From Saccharum officinarum (Eukaryota; Streptophyta; Magnoliopsida; Poales; Poaceae): 64,000 nucleotides of DNA. This document shows positions 1 to 7,705 of this stretch, in pieces. The stretch is taken from contig CM036225.1 of the NCBI GenBank assembly GCA_020631735.1, forward strand, positions 67,878,662 to 67,942,661, in the 5' to 3' direction. The position numbers and the translations under genes are program-made. Numbering within the stretch: the stretch's first letter is position 1; each line of letters opens with the position of its first letter. The notes under the pieces are model-generated. The model was not told the origin of the DNA. It saw only the letters and a program-made list of their open reading frames with translations, and did not search any database.

Positions 1-2
1 AT

Positions 3-1832
3 GACGATGTACAAATTGTTGATCCACCATCTTCATCACGTGTGCCTCAAGATGATGACAAGAATGAGAGAGTTGAAAATGAAGACACTTATGTCTCTCA
101 TGAACAAGTCGAGGCACAAGCTCAAGATGTTGATGCCCCCCATCCACCTCCTCAAGTGGTTGATAGAAGAAATTCACCACTACTTCAAGCACATCCACAA
201 GATCTCATCATAGGGAGTCCTACAAAGGGAGTAATGACTCGATCCCAAAAGCTAGCTTCTTTTGTTGAACATCACTCTTTTGTCTCTTGCGTTGAACCTA
301 AGAATGTAGAAGAAGCTCTTCAAGATCCGGATTGGGTGATTGCAATGCATGAAGAATTGAACAACTTCACCCGCAATCAAGTATGGACACTTGAAGAGCA
401 TCCCAAAGGTGCAAGAGTCATTGGAACCAAGTGGGTGTTCCGAAACAAGCAAGATGACCAAGGCATAGTGGTGAGGAACAAGGCAAGACTAGTTGCAAAG
501 GGGTTCTCTCAAGTTGAAGGTCTTGATTTTGGAGAGACCTTTGCACCCGTTGCAAGACTTGAAGCCATTCGTATCCTCCTTGCATATGCATCACATCATG
601 ATATGAAACTATATCAAATGGATGTGAAAAGTGCATTCTTAAATGGCTTTATAAATGAACTAGTCTATGTTAATCAACCTCCCGGGTTTGAAGACCCTAG
701 ATATCCTAATCATGTTTATAGGTTGTCCAAGGCGTTATATGGGCTCAAGCAAGCTCCTAGAGCGTGGTATGAGCGCCTCCGGGACTTCCTCATTGAGAAG
801 GGCTTCACCATTGGGAAGGTCGACACCACACTATTCACCAAGAAGTTTAATGGGGAGATCTTTATTTGTCAAGTATATGTTGATGATATCATCTTCGGAT
901 CAACAAATGAAGATTATTGCAAGGAATTTGGTGAATTGATGTCGAAGGAATTCGAGATGTCAATGATTGGTGAGCTCACATTCTTCCTTGGTTTTCAAGT
1001 AAAGCAAATGAGAGAAGGGATTTTCATCTCTCAAGAAAAGTATACCAAGGATCTTCTCAAAAGATTCAAGATGGAAGAATGCAAACCAATCAAGACCCCA
1101 ATGCCATCAAATGGACATCTCGACCTAGATGAGGGAGGTAAACCGGTTGATCAAACTCTCTACCGTTCTATGATTGGTAGCTTGTTGTACCTTACCGCAT
1201 CTAGGCCCGATATCATGTTTAGTGTGTGCATGTGTGCCCGCTTTCAAGCGTGCCCTAAAGAACCTCACCTAAGTGCCGTAAAAAGAATCCTAAGATATCT
1301 TAAGCTCACCCCAAGCATTGGTCTTTGGTATCCCAAAGGAGCTAGATTCCAACTAGTTGGCTATTCCGATTCGGACTATGCCGGTTGCAAAATTGATAGA
1401 AAAAGCACATCCGGAGGGTGCCATTTGCTTGGAAGATCTTTAGTATCTTGGTCATCTAAAAAGCAAAATAGTGTGGCTTTGTCCACCGCCGAGGCGGAAT
1501 ACATTGCCGCGGGGGCTTGTTGTGCACAAATATTATATATGAAACAAACCCTCCTAGACTATGGAATTGTTCTTGAAAAGGTGCCACTTTTATGTGATAA
1601 TGAAAGTGCCGTTAAAATTGCTAACAATCCAGTACAACACTCTCGCACCAAGCACATTGATATCCGCCATCACTTTCTAAGAGATCACGTTGCTAAAAAT
1701 GACATATCACTAGAAGGTGTAAGAAGTGAAAATCAATTAGCGGATATCTTCACTAAACCTTTGGATGAGGCAACTTTTTGTAGGTTAAGAAGTGAACTCA
1801 ATGTGCTTGATTCTAGTAACTTTAAAAAATGA
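3..1832 (+). CDS. Sirevirus pol, C-terminal part (reverse transcriptase and RNase H)
   Basis: The frame is open from the window edge to a TGA stop at 1830-1832, so this is the end of a longer polyprotein. Counting residues from position 42, the RT domain begins near residue 95 (WVIAMHEEL, then GTKWVFRNK), with [12 protein letters not shown] near 191 and the catalytic YVDD at 279-282. RNase H follows with GYSDSDYAG near 440, STAEAEY near 481 and LLCDN near 516. The end has [17 protein letters not shown] and [11 protein letters not shown], both typical of copia RNase H. No stop or frameshift is seen in 610 codons, so this element is fairly young, or this part has been spared. It copies the element RNA into DNA in virus-like particles. 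The integrase and gag parts lie upstream of the window. Confidence 0.93.
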   Translation, partial: DDVQIVDPPSSSRVPQDDDKNERVENEDTYVSHEQVEAQAQDVDAPHPPPQVVDRRNSPLLQAHPQDLIIGSPTKGVMTRSQKLASFVEHHSFVSCVEPKNVEEALQDPDWVIAMHEELNNFTRNQVWTLEEHPKGARVIGTKWVFRNKQDDQGIVVRNKARLVAKGFSQVEGLDFGETFAPVARLEAIRILLAYASHHDMKLYQMDVKSAFLNGFINELVYVNQPPGFEDPRYPNHVYRLSKALYGLKQAPRAWYERLRDFLIEKGFTIGKVDTTLFTKKFNGEIFICQVYVDDIIFGSTNEDYCKEFGELMSKEFEMSMIGELTFFLGFQVKQMREGIFISQEKYTKDLLKRFKMEECKPIKTPMPSNGHLDLDEGGKPVDQTLYRSMIGSLLYLTASRPDIMFSVCMCARFQACPKEPHLSAVKRILRYLKLTPSIGLWYPKGARFQLVGYSDSDYAGCKIDRKSTSGGCHLLGRSLVSWSSKKQNSVALSTAEAEYIAAGACCAQILYMKQTLLDYGIVLEKVPLLCDNESAVKIANNPVQHSRTKHIDIRHHFLRDHVAKNDISLEGVRSENQLADIFTKPLDEATFCRLRSELNVLDSSNFKK

Positions 1833-2318
1833 GCATGTGTTGTCCCTTGCATTGCATTGTATGATATGCCATGTTTATTTTATCGCAATGTTTTTAGGGC
1901 TTGGCTAACATGGTTATGATAACCCTTCTTTGGAGGAGTGAAAAAGCCTAACCGTGGATCAAACTTGACAAACATTCTAGCTTTACCTTCTTGTATTGCA
2001 TTGCATATGCATGGTTGTTGTTCTTGTCGTTTCTGTTCGGTTAAGCTTTGAGCAACCTCTGTGTTCGTCCATGGATAGAGAGAGCATTTTGACGCTCCTA
2101 TAGGTTCAAAAACTCTATTGCATGGCCATACGTTGCTCCTTGGGTGTTTATTGCCTATTTTATTAAAAATAATACTAGCCTAAGGCAATCTATTTTGAAA
2201 AATTTGAGGGTTTGAGTGAGGTCACTCATATCGTGTTCCAATTGGTGTTTATTTGTGTCTTTTTGAATTGGAACCTGATTGGGAGAAGTCGCGTCGTTGT
2301 TCGGAACGAAGAAGGGCG

Positions 2319-2672
2319 AAGAACAGTGACCGGACGCTGGACCGGACGCTGCACCGGACGCAGTGATGCTTCACCACCGCGTCCGGTCCCGGCGTCCACC
2401 AGCGCGTCCGGTCATCCAGAAGACCATCTCCAGATCTACTGATCGGACGCTGCACCGGACGCGCCTCTGTTTGACCACCGCGTCCAGTCCCGGTTACCAC
2501 CATCGCGTCCGGTCATTCGCGATGATTTCCCGAGCTCCCCTCGACCGGACTCTGACCGCGTCCGGTCAGTCCTCACCGGACGCGTCCGGTCACTCTAGGA
2601 GCTTACTGGAGTGTGACCGGACGCTGCACCACCGCGTCCGGTCATAACGACCACCGCGTCCGGTCATCGCGC
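2319..2672. repeat. Cluster of CCGGACGC / GCGTCCGG palindrome half-sites (internal)
   Basis: More than a dozen copies of ACCGGACGC or its complement GCGTCCGGT lie in about 350 bases, in both orientations. One near-complete palindrome, ACCGGACGCGTCCGGT, lies at 2575-2590. The same motif family makes up the cluster at 6926-7395 in the LTR. Spacing is irregular, so this is a field of sites rather than a clean tandem repeat. CG and CHG sites are frequent, so methylation is likely. Confidence 0.85.
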
Positions 2673-2690
2673 GTCGAGCGGATCTAACCC

Positions 2691-2701
2691 CTTCATAAAA
2701 C
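2691..2701 (+). promoter_or_regulatory. TATA-like string after the internal palindrome cluster
   Basis: The string TTCATAAAACC lies about 25 bases after the last palindrome half-site and in front of a leader-like GC-rich stretch. The LTR has the same order: palindrome cluster, then TATAAATA. The match to a TATA box is only partial (CATAAAA), so this is a guess from layout. It could equally be chance. Confidence 0.3.
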
Positions 2702-3302
2702 CGTTCGTCCTCGGCCGTGTCTTTCACCCGCACGCGTTTTTCCACCGCCGCCTGCCCTAACTCTTCAAATCCGCCGAGTTGCCGTCGATTCGCCGGAGCC
2801 GCCGCGCCCTTGCCGTCTTCCTTGCCTCTGGCAAGCCTAGCCATGACCCAGCCGCGTCTCCTTGCACACGAGCGCGCGCCACCCTGCGCCTGCCCGCGCC
2901 TTGCCCGCACCTGCCCCGCAGCCGCACCACCGCCGCCCGCTCACCTCTCGCCGCCGGTGAGCCGTGCCCTTGTCACCGGTGAGCCGCGCCCTAGCCCACC
3001 AGCTTCACCTCTGGCCGTGGACTGCCTCGCGCTCGCCTCCAATCGGTCTTCGTCGAGTTGCCCTAACCCTAACCCTAGGGTTCGCGTAACGTCGTTCGGC
3101 CGTTCGTCGTCGAGGTTTCGTCACGCGCCGTCTTCTTCGCGAGGTTGTTTCGCGTCCCTTGATTTCCTTGTTAGGTTTTGCCGTAACTCTTTCCTTAATC
3201 CTAATTATCTCGTGTTTCGGCAAATCAGAGCCCGTCCGGCGATTTTGGAAATCTCGCGATCTAGGTCATCTCCTCTTGTCACCGTCGGCTCGTCGATCCG
3301 AG

Positions 3303-3416
3303 GTAGCTTCGCCTTTTCGATTCACATCGTATCTCATATGCTTGCTATCTCTAGGATTTCGTGCCTTTTAGTTATATATGTTGCTTATAGTAGATCTCTC
3401 TATTCCGTCGTTGCAG
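3303..3416 (+). other. Possible intron in the leader of the downstream ORF
   Basis: A donor-like GAG|GTAGCT begins at 3303. A pyrimidine- and T-rich stretch then ends in TTGCAG at 3411-3416, giving a 114-base interval. The flanks are GC-rich and the interval is T-rich, as plant introns tend to be. No transcript evidence is available from sequence alone. Confidence 0.25.
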
Positions 3417-3545
3417 CGAGTCTGTCCGTGTGTCGGGTGAGATCAGTCTGCTGAATCCGAGGCCAAGCCTGCGGATACGGATTGAGGCCAAGCCTCTCGA
3501 GTGACAGTTCACCATCTTTCAGAGGTTTTCAGTCAGTTTGTCAGC

Positions 3546-5090
3546 ATGGTGCGTTGCAAGAACGCCGGTGGTGCTCCTGGTGACGGGGACGACAGTCCTC
3601 CTCATCGGTCTGAGATTGCACGTGGGAAGCGTGTCAAGATTTTGGCCAGAAAGAAGAAGAAGACACTTACAGAGGCAGAGATCGCTCAGGCCGTGGCAGA
3701 TGCAGCAGAGCAGGCAGAGAGAGGTGGCAGGAGCAGTGGCATACGTATAGGTGAGCGTCGTTTTCATCTAGAAGGTCGACAGCTCGGCACAGAGGCCACT
3801 GAGGGTACTGAGGATACTGGAGCTATAGAGGGCATGTTAGTTGATCCACCTCCAGAGGCCACAGAGGCTCCAGAGGCTACAGAGGACACAGGGGAGCAGC
3901 CAGCTCAGTCTCCACCACGTCGCCGCTCCACACGCGCACGTACTCAGGTATCTCCTAGGCCAGAGGGCCAGCGTCGTGGAGCACGTCCTCCTCCCAGAGC
4001 TAGAGGTTCACCCCCGGTCGAGCATTTTGACTTGAGGGGTGCTACAGCACGTCAGGTGCAGGGGTTGAGGTTCGTGGAGGTCAGTCGGTGGTTTCCGCCT
4101 GTGAGGGATCCCAGAGCTTCAGAAGGATTCTATACCCCACTTCAGGAGGATTTCTACAGGGCTCTAGTTGACAGCGGTATTTCTTTCCGACCACAGAGGG
4201 TCTGTCGACTTGAGTCACTAGTTGAGGTTGTGGGAGAGCAGCTACGTCCGCACCTGTCCTTTCTGCCAGGCTTGTCAGATCTTCTTGGACGGACAGGTGC
4301 ATACTGCGGCACATGGGTCAGAGAGTTTTATGCTTCACTATGGATTGATCCTGCCCATGATTTCATTCACTTTGCATTCCGAGGCCGCGATCACCGTCTA
4401 TACAGCACCAGAGTGCGGGAGATTCTCAGACTCCCAGCATCCAACACGAAGATACATCAGCTGTGTTTTGGTCAGACTCCTCCACCGAGACGCCCTCACG
4501 GCGGGGCAGTGCCACCTACAGACTTGGTTCGACCCTGCTTCCGTGAGCCTTTTGGCGAAGGGTCTCGTCGCACGCCTGCCAGTTTGACTCCTCTTGCCAG
4601 AGTTCTAGATGCTATAGTCAGACGCACTCTACTTCCCAGACTTGGCTATAGAGAGGGACTGACTCGGATGCAGCTATGGGTTGTTCACCACCTCCTCTCA
4701 CAGACACAGTTTGACATTTGGGATCTTATACTTAGTGAGATGGAGGACACCATAGCTGAGGGCTTTAAGGGTAATCGTCAGCTGCCCTATGCACACTGGA
4801 TCTGCTTCATCATTAGAACTTCCATCCAGTTACTAGCAGAGATCCGAGCTGAGATATCAGATACGACTACTGCTTTCCCTGAGTATGATATCCGTCAGCT
4901 TTGGGCTTCAGTCACCAGAGATCAGGCCCCAGTGCCAGGACAGCGTGTGCGACCTGAGGTTCCTGAGACAGCCGCTGAGCAGGACGCCACAGTTGATGAG
5001 CTTGCAGAGGCAGAGCTTGCCGATCTTGACGCTCAGCCTGCTGATCTTCCTGAGGATGTGACATCTGACAGCACTGATGAGGACTACTAG
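3546..5090 (+). CDS. ORF after pol in the env position; plant-transposon-protein-like domain
   Basis: The first ATG of the frame is at 3546 (MVRCKNAGG); the frame is open slightly further upstream but with no earlier ATG. It gives 514 codons. Residues 1-150 are charged and probably disordered, with a basic ARKKKK run near 34-39 that could be a nuclear signal, then acidic and proline/arginine-rich stretches. Residues about 160-460 form a folded-looking domain with strings such as FYASLWIDP, FIHFAFRGRD and REILRLP. These resemble the 'putative plant transposon protein' domain often found in grass transposon ORFs; I recognise it by pattern only. I see no signal peptide and no membrane segment, so true envelope function is not supported. 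It ends in TAG (5088-5090), but the same frame stays usable beyond. The C-terminus is acidic (DSTDEDY). Confidence 0.7.
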   Translation: MVRCKNAGGAPGDGDDSPPHRSEIARGKRVKILARKKKKTLTEAEIAQAVADAAEQAERGGRSSGIRIGERRFHLEGRQLGTEATEGTEDTGAIEGMLVDPPPEATEAPEATEDTGEQPAQSPPRRRSTRARTQVSPRPEGQRRGARPPPRARGSPPVEHFDLRGATARQVQGLRFVEVSRWFPPVRDPRASEGFYTPLQEDFYRALVDSGISFRPQRVCRLESLVEVVGEQLRPHLSFLPGLSDLLGRTGAYCGTWVREFYASLWIDPAHDFIHFAFRGRDHRLYSTRVREILRLPASNTKIHQLCFGQTPPPRRPHGGAVPPTDLVRPCFREPFGEGSRRTPASLTPLARVLDAIVRRTLLPRLGYREGLTRMQLWVVHHLLSQTQFDIWDLILSEMEDTIAEGFKGNRQLPYAHWICFIIRTSIQLLAEIRAEISDTTTAFPEYDIRQLWASVTRDQAPVPGQRVRPEVPETAAEQDATVDELAEAELADLDAQPADLPEDVTSDSTDEDY

Positions 5091-6011
5091 CCCATCCCCA
5101 GGTACCGGTCTCCTCGGTCTCACGACCACGAGGCCGGTGGCTCTGGTTCAGCCTCCCGCACAGACCCAGCCATGATGGCCATACTTGAGAGGTTGACCCA
5201 GGCACAGGAGCAGCAGCAACAACAGATACAGCGACAGGCTCAGGACACAGCTGCAGCACTTGCACAGATTCAGGCTCGTCAGGATGAGTTTCAGCGTCAG
5301 CAGCTTGAGATCCAGAGGCAGTAGGTTGAAATGCAGCGACAGCAGTACGAGATTCAGCGACAGACTGCAGCTAGTCAGCAGCAGTACTTGGACCTCCTGC
5401 GCCACCTAGTCACTGTTGGGGTTCCTCCGCCTGCTTCCGTCCTGACTTCTGCTTTACAATCCAGTGATCCATCGAGTCAGGGACAGCCGGGTTTCCAGTT
5501 CACATCTCCACAGCAGCAGGTTCCCCAGTCTTTCCAGTCCCCGAGCTTCACGCCTATTCACACAGGGTTTACACCATCAGACCAGCCTCGCCCTCACCTC
5601 CTGACAGGCACACCCTTCGGTGATTTCAGTGCTACCTACAGCGAGTTGACTGGTCAGCTGACGCCCTCGCACACTACCTTTGCTACTTCTTCAGGGTTGT
5701 CAGCTTCAGAGGCAGCTATTCCTCCAGTGACAGGGACTGGTACTACAGAGACTCTACCTTCGTCAGTTGCCTCGACAGATCCTCCTGCTATTGGCTCGCT
5801 ACAGGCTCAGGTCACTCAGACGGATCCTCTTATTGCTACTATGACAGTACCTGTTCCTGCCGTTCAGACCCAGACAGTTACACAGCCACATGCTTCTTCA
5901 GAGGGTCTGCCAGATAGCTCAGATTCCGAGGGAGATTCTCTACACTTCATGATTACTCCGCGCACCTCGGCACCCGACACGACTCCGTCTGTCCCCCCAT
6001 CAGATCCCTAG
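5091..6011 (+). pseudogene. Glutamine-rich C-terminal extension of the preceding ORF, cut off by amber codons
   Basis: The frame used from 3546 continues here without a shift. It is broken only by TAG at 5088-5090 and TAG at 5322-5324, and ends at TAG 6009-6011. From 5172 to about 5400 it encodes a Q-rich heptad-like stretch (QAQEQQQQQIQRQ, then QRQQYEIQRQ) likely to form a coiled coil. The rest is rich in S, T, P and Q. Both internal stops sit where a CAG glutamine codon would fit, so each could be one C-to-T change at a CHG site. Either the full protein was about 820 residues and is now broken, or amber readthrough is used. Decay is the simpler reading. Confidence 0.6.
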
Positions 6012-6038
6012 ATTAGCTTTTTTTTGGCGCTTGATGCC

Positions 6039-6053
6039 AAAGGGGGAGAGAGA
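6039..6053 (+). promoter_or_regulatory. Upstream polypurine tract
   Basis: AAAGGGGGAGAGAGA lies just after the last ORF, about 430 bases before the LTR. Extra polypurine tracts upstream of the LTR-adjacent one are a known trait of Sirevirus elements. It may prime a second plus-strand start. Confidence 0.6.
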
Positions 6054-6468
6054 GTAGTTTCAGGGGAGTTTTTGAGAGAGGGTTGAGTTTTGAGAGAGGG
6101 TTTTCGTTTTTCTTGTGTGTGCTACATTCATGCATCATGTTTACTTTTCAGTCATTGCATTCGTGTGACATGTCGTTGTGTGATAAACCTTGAGTCTTAA
6201 TGTTTTATCCAGTCAATGTTATCTCTTGTCACCGTTTTTTAATTATAGCTCTAAGGTTGTGCTTCCGTGCCTTACTCCGATTTCTTATGAGCTATATCTG
6301 TTTGTGTACTAACGCTCTTTGTCTTATCTTATGAGTACATTCTTTTGGCTTGGGGCACATAAGCATTTCCTAACCCTTTTGTGCTTATTGCTTTTTGCTT
6401 ATGTGAACCATGCATGCTCGAAAACCTCAACTCCAATCTTTCATATCTTAGTGTTGTCATCAATCACC

Positions 6469-6481
6469 AAAAAGGGGGAGA
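6469..6481 (+). promoter_or_regulatory. Polypurine tract next to the 3' LTR
   Basis: AAAAAGGGGGAGA lies directly before TTGAAAGC, the likely LTR start. It is the expected primer site for plus-strand DNA synthesis. Confidence 0.75.
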
Positions 6482-6925
6482 TTGAAAGCATCTAGGCCCC
6501 GAGGTTTGGTTTCGGCAATTGATGACAACGCTTTATTACCATGACTAACGTGTGTTTTGCAGAAACTTTGGTAAGTTAGGTCATGGAGATTTTAACTGCT
6601 TTGGGCACCATGGTATTCATGCTCCTTGATGGAAATCGTTTCGGTTTTCAAAAGAGTGACGTCAAGATTAAGGACGGTTAGTTCTGGATGTCGAGGTGTT
6701 GAGAGACATTTGGAATAGTCGTTAGGATCTTCGTTTCTCTCTTTTGGCCGTACTATAAAGGGGGGCATGAGCGGGTAGCTTGACCTAGGCGAGTCCTATG
6801 TTTAGGTGTGGTGCACACTTGTTAAACTTGGCGCTAGGCAGCTCTAGAATGGCTCAAAGTTCAGTTGGAAGCAACTTGGTTCAAGTTGTGACACGTTTCG
6901 GAGAGTTTCGGGTCGTTTTCCCATG

Positions 6926-7090
6926 ACCGGACGCGGTCCTCGGCATGACCGGACGCGTCCGGTCAGTATAGTTCCGCGGCTAGGGTTTCAGCTCTGAACA
7001 CCGGACGCGGTCCTCGGCATGACCGGACGCGTCCGGTCAGTACAGTTCCGCGGCTAGGGTTTCAGCTCTGAACACCGGACGCGGTCCTCA
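6926..7090 (+). repeat. 74-bp tandem repeat in the LTR, about 2.2 copies
   Basis: Units start at 6926, 7000 and 7074 with ACCGGACGCGGTCCT. The first two are nearly identical; the third diverges after about 17 bases. Each full unit holds one complete 18-bp palindrome GACCGGACGCGTCCGGTC (6947-6964 and 7021-7038) and the string TTCCGCGGCTAGGGTTTCAG. Confidence 0.9.
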
Positions 7091-7395
7091 CGAGGACCGG
7101 ACGCGGTGGTCAGAAGTCAACACGTGTCACTTGAGGATAACACCCGATCGGACGTGACCTGGGTGTGATTGGCGCGTCCGGTCACAGTCCAGTAAGGTCC
7201 AGTGACGACCGGACGCGTCCGGTCATCACCGATCGGACGCGGTCGCGCGTCCGGTGCGAGTACAGTATGCTCCCTACACGATCGAACGCGTCCGGGCACC
7301 CCTGACCGGTGCGTCCGGTCACTCAGTTGTTTTTCGGATTTCGACCGTTACGAGCGACCGGCGCGTCCGGTCAGTTCGACCGGCGCGTCCAGTCA
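7091..7395. repeat. Palindrome cluster upstream of the LTR TATA box
   Basis: Continues the CCGGACGC/GCGTCCGG field after the 74-bp repeats, with a complete palindrome GACCGGACGCGTCCGGTC at 7207-7224 and several half-sites up to about 7392. It ends about 50 bases before TATAAATA. Repeated palindromes in the U3 part of the LTR are, as I recall, reported for Sirevirus elements; this is the likely regulatory region. Confidence 0.8.
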
Positions 7396-7446
7396 GCTCG
7401 TGTTGTGCTGAGTCAGCAGGTAACGGTTCGTTTTGTCTGTGGGGTG

Positions 7447-7454
7447 TATAAATA
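7447..7454 (+). promoter_or_regulatory. LTR TATA box
   Basis: TATAAATA lies after the palindrome cluster and before a pyrimidine-rich stretch (ATCCCCATCACCTCTTTT) where transcription would start. Confidence 0.7.
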
Positions 7455-7700
7455 CATCCCCATCACCTCTTTTAGAGGTCTCTTGCTCATTTGATCAGCT
7501 GATAAACACCTTTGGAGTGCAAGGGAGTGCAAGAGCACTAGTGAGGATAGAGATTTGAGAATCAAAGCTTGAGAGTTCCTCACTAGCGATTAGAGAGTAG
7601 CAAGTGTGCATCCACTTTCTCATTTGGGCTCGTAGTGGTCAAGTGAGAGTTCTAGCTTGTTACTCTTGGTGATCGCCATCACCTAGACGGCTTGGTGGTG

Positions 7701-7705
7701 ATTGC
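7701..7705. other. Left target-site duplication of the nested Tekay-type element
   Basis: ATTGC precedes the TGTAACA terminus. The right-hand copy should follow the other LTR, which is lost at the gap, so this is inferred from one side only. Confidence 0.4.

Larger units (their letters stand above)
1833..3545 (+). other. Spacer between pol and the downstream ORF
   Basis: No coding frame stands out in this 1.7 kb. The first 470 bases are AT-rich. From about 2319 to 2672 there is a dense cluster of CCGGACGC/GCGTCCGG half-sites, followed by a TATA-like string. From about 2700 a GC-rich stretch resembles a plant 5' untranslated region: it has three tandem CCCTAA units at about 3060-3078 and a possible short intron (3303-3416) before the ATG at 3546. 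Reading frames on both strands here are low-complexity by-products of GC richness. Sirevirus elements with an ORF after pol need some way to express it; an own promoter or splicing are the options. Confidence 0.6.
6012..6482 (+). other. Non-coding stretch between last ORF and 3' LTR
   Basis: T-rich sequence with no credible ORF. It starts with a T run and a GATGCCAAAGGGGGAGAG tract and ends in the final polypurine tract before the LTR. This layout is usual at the 3' end of Sirevirus elements. Confidence 0.6.
1..7705 (+). mobile_element. Ty1/copia retrotransposon, Sirevirus-type, 3' part
   Basis: The window opens inside the polyprotein of a copia element and runs through pol, an extra ORF, two polypurine tracts and a 3' LTR. 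The order RT then RNase H, the [15 protein letters not shown] string, an extra ORF after pol, and more than one GGGGGAGA tract all fit the Sirevirus genus of grasses. Gag, protease, integrase and the 5' LTR lie off the left edge. The right end is the point where a Tekay-type element was inserted at 7706; the rest of this LTR is not in the window. Assignment to copia is certain from the domains; assignment to Sirevirus is strong but made from memory of the family. Confidence 0.85.
6483..7705 (+). repeat. Sirevirus 3' LTR, cut by a nested element
   Basis: It begins with TGAAAGCATCTAGGCCCC after the polypurine tract. It contains, in order, an AT-rich start, a palindrome cluster (6926-7395), a TATA box (7447-7454) and an R/U5-like stretch ending in ACGGCTTGGTGGTGATTGC. 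The 5' LTR is outside the window, so age cannot be estimated. The LTR is interrupted at 7705/7706 by the terminal TGTAACA of another element. The five bases before the junction (ATTGC, 7701-7705) should be its target duplication. The missing U5 end would lie beyond the assembly gap. Confidence 0.8.

Noticed and set aside
3060..3080. Interstitial telomere array
   Set aside because: Only three CCCTAA units; more likely a telo-box in a leader than a telomere remnant.
2717..3454. 245-codon ORF upstream of the extra Sirevirus ORF
   Set aside because: No ATG in good context, P/S/R-rich low complexity, and the region looks like a leader with a possible intron.
3546..6011. Retroviral-type envelope gene
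   Set aside because: Position fits, but there is no signal peptide, no membrane segment and no cleavage-like site; the main domain looks like a plant transposon protein of unknown role.
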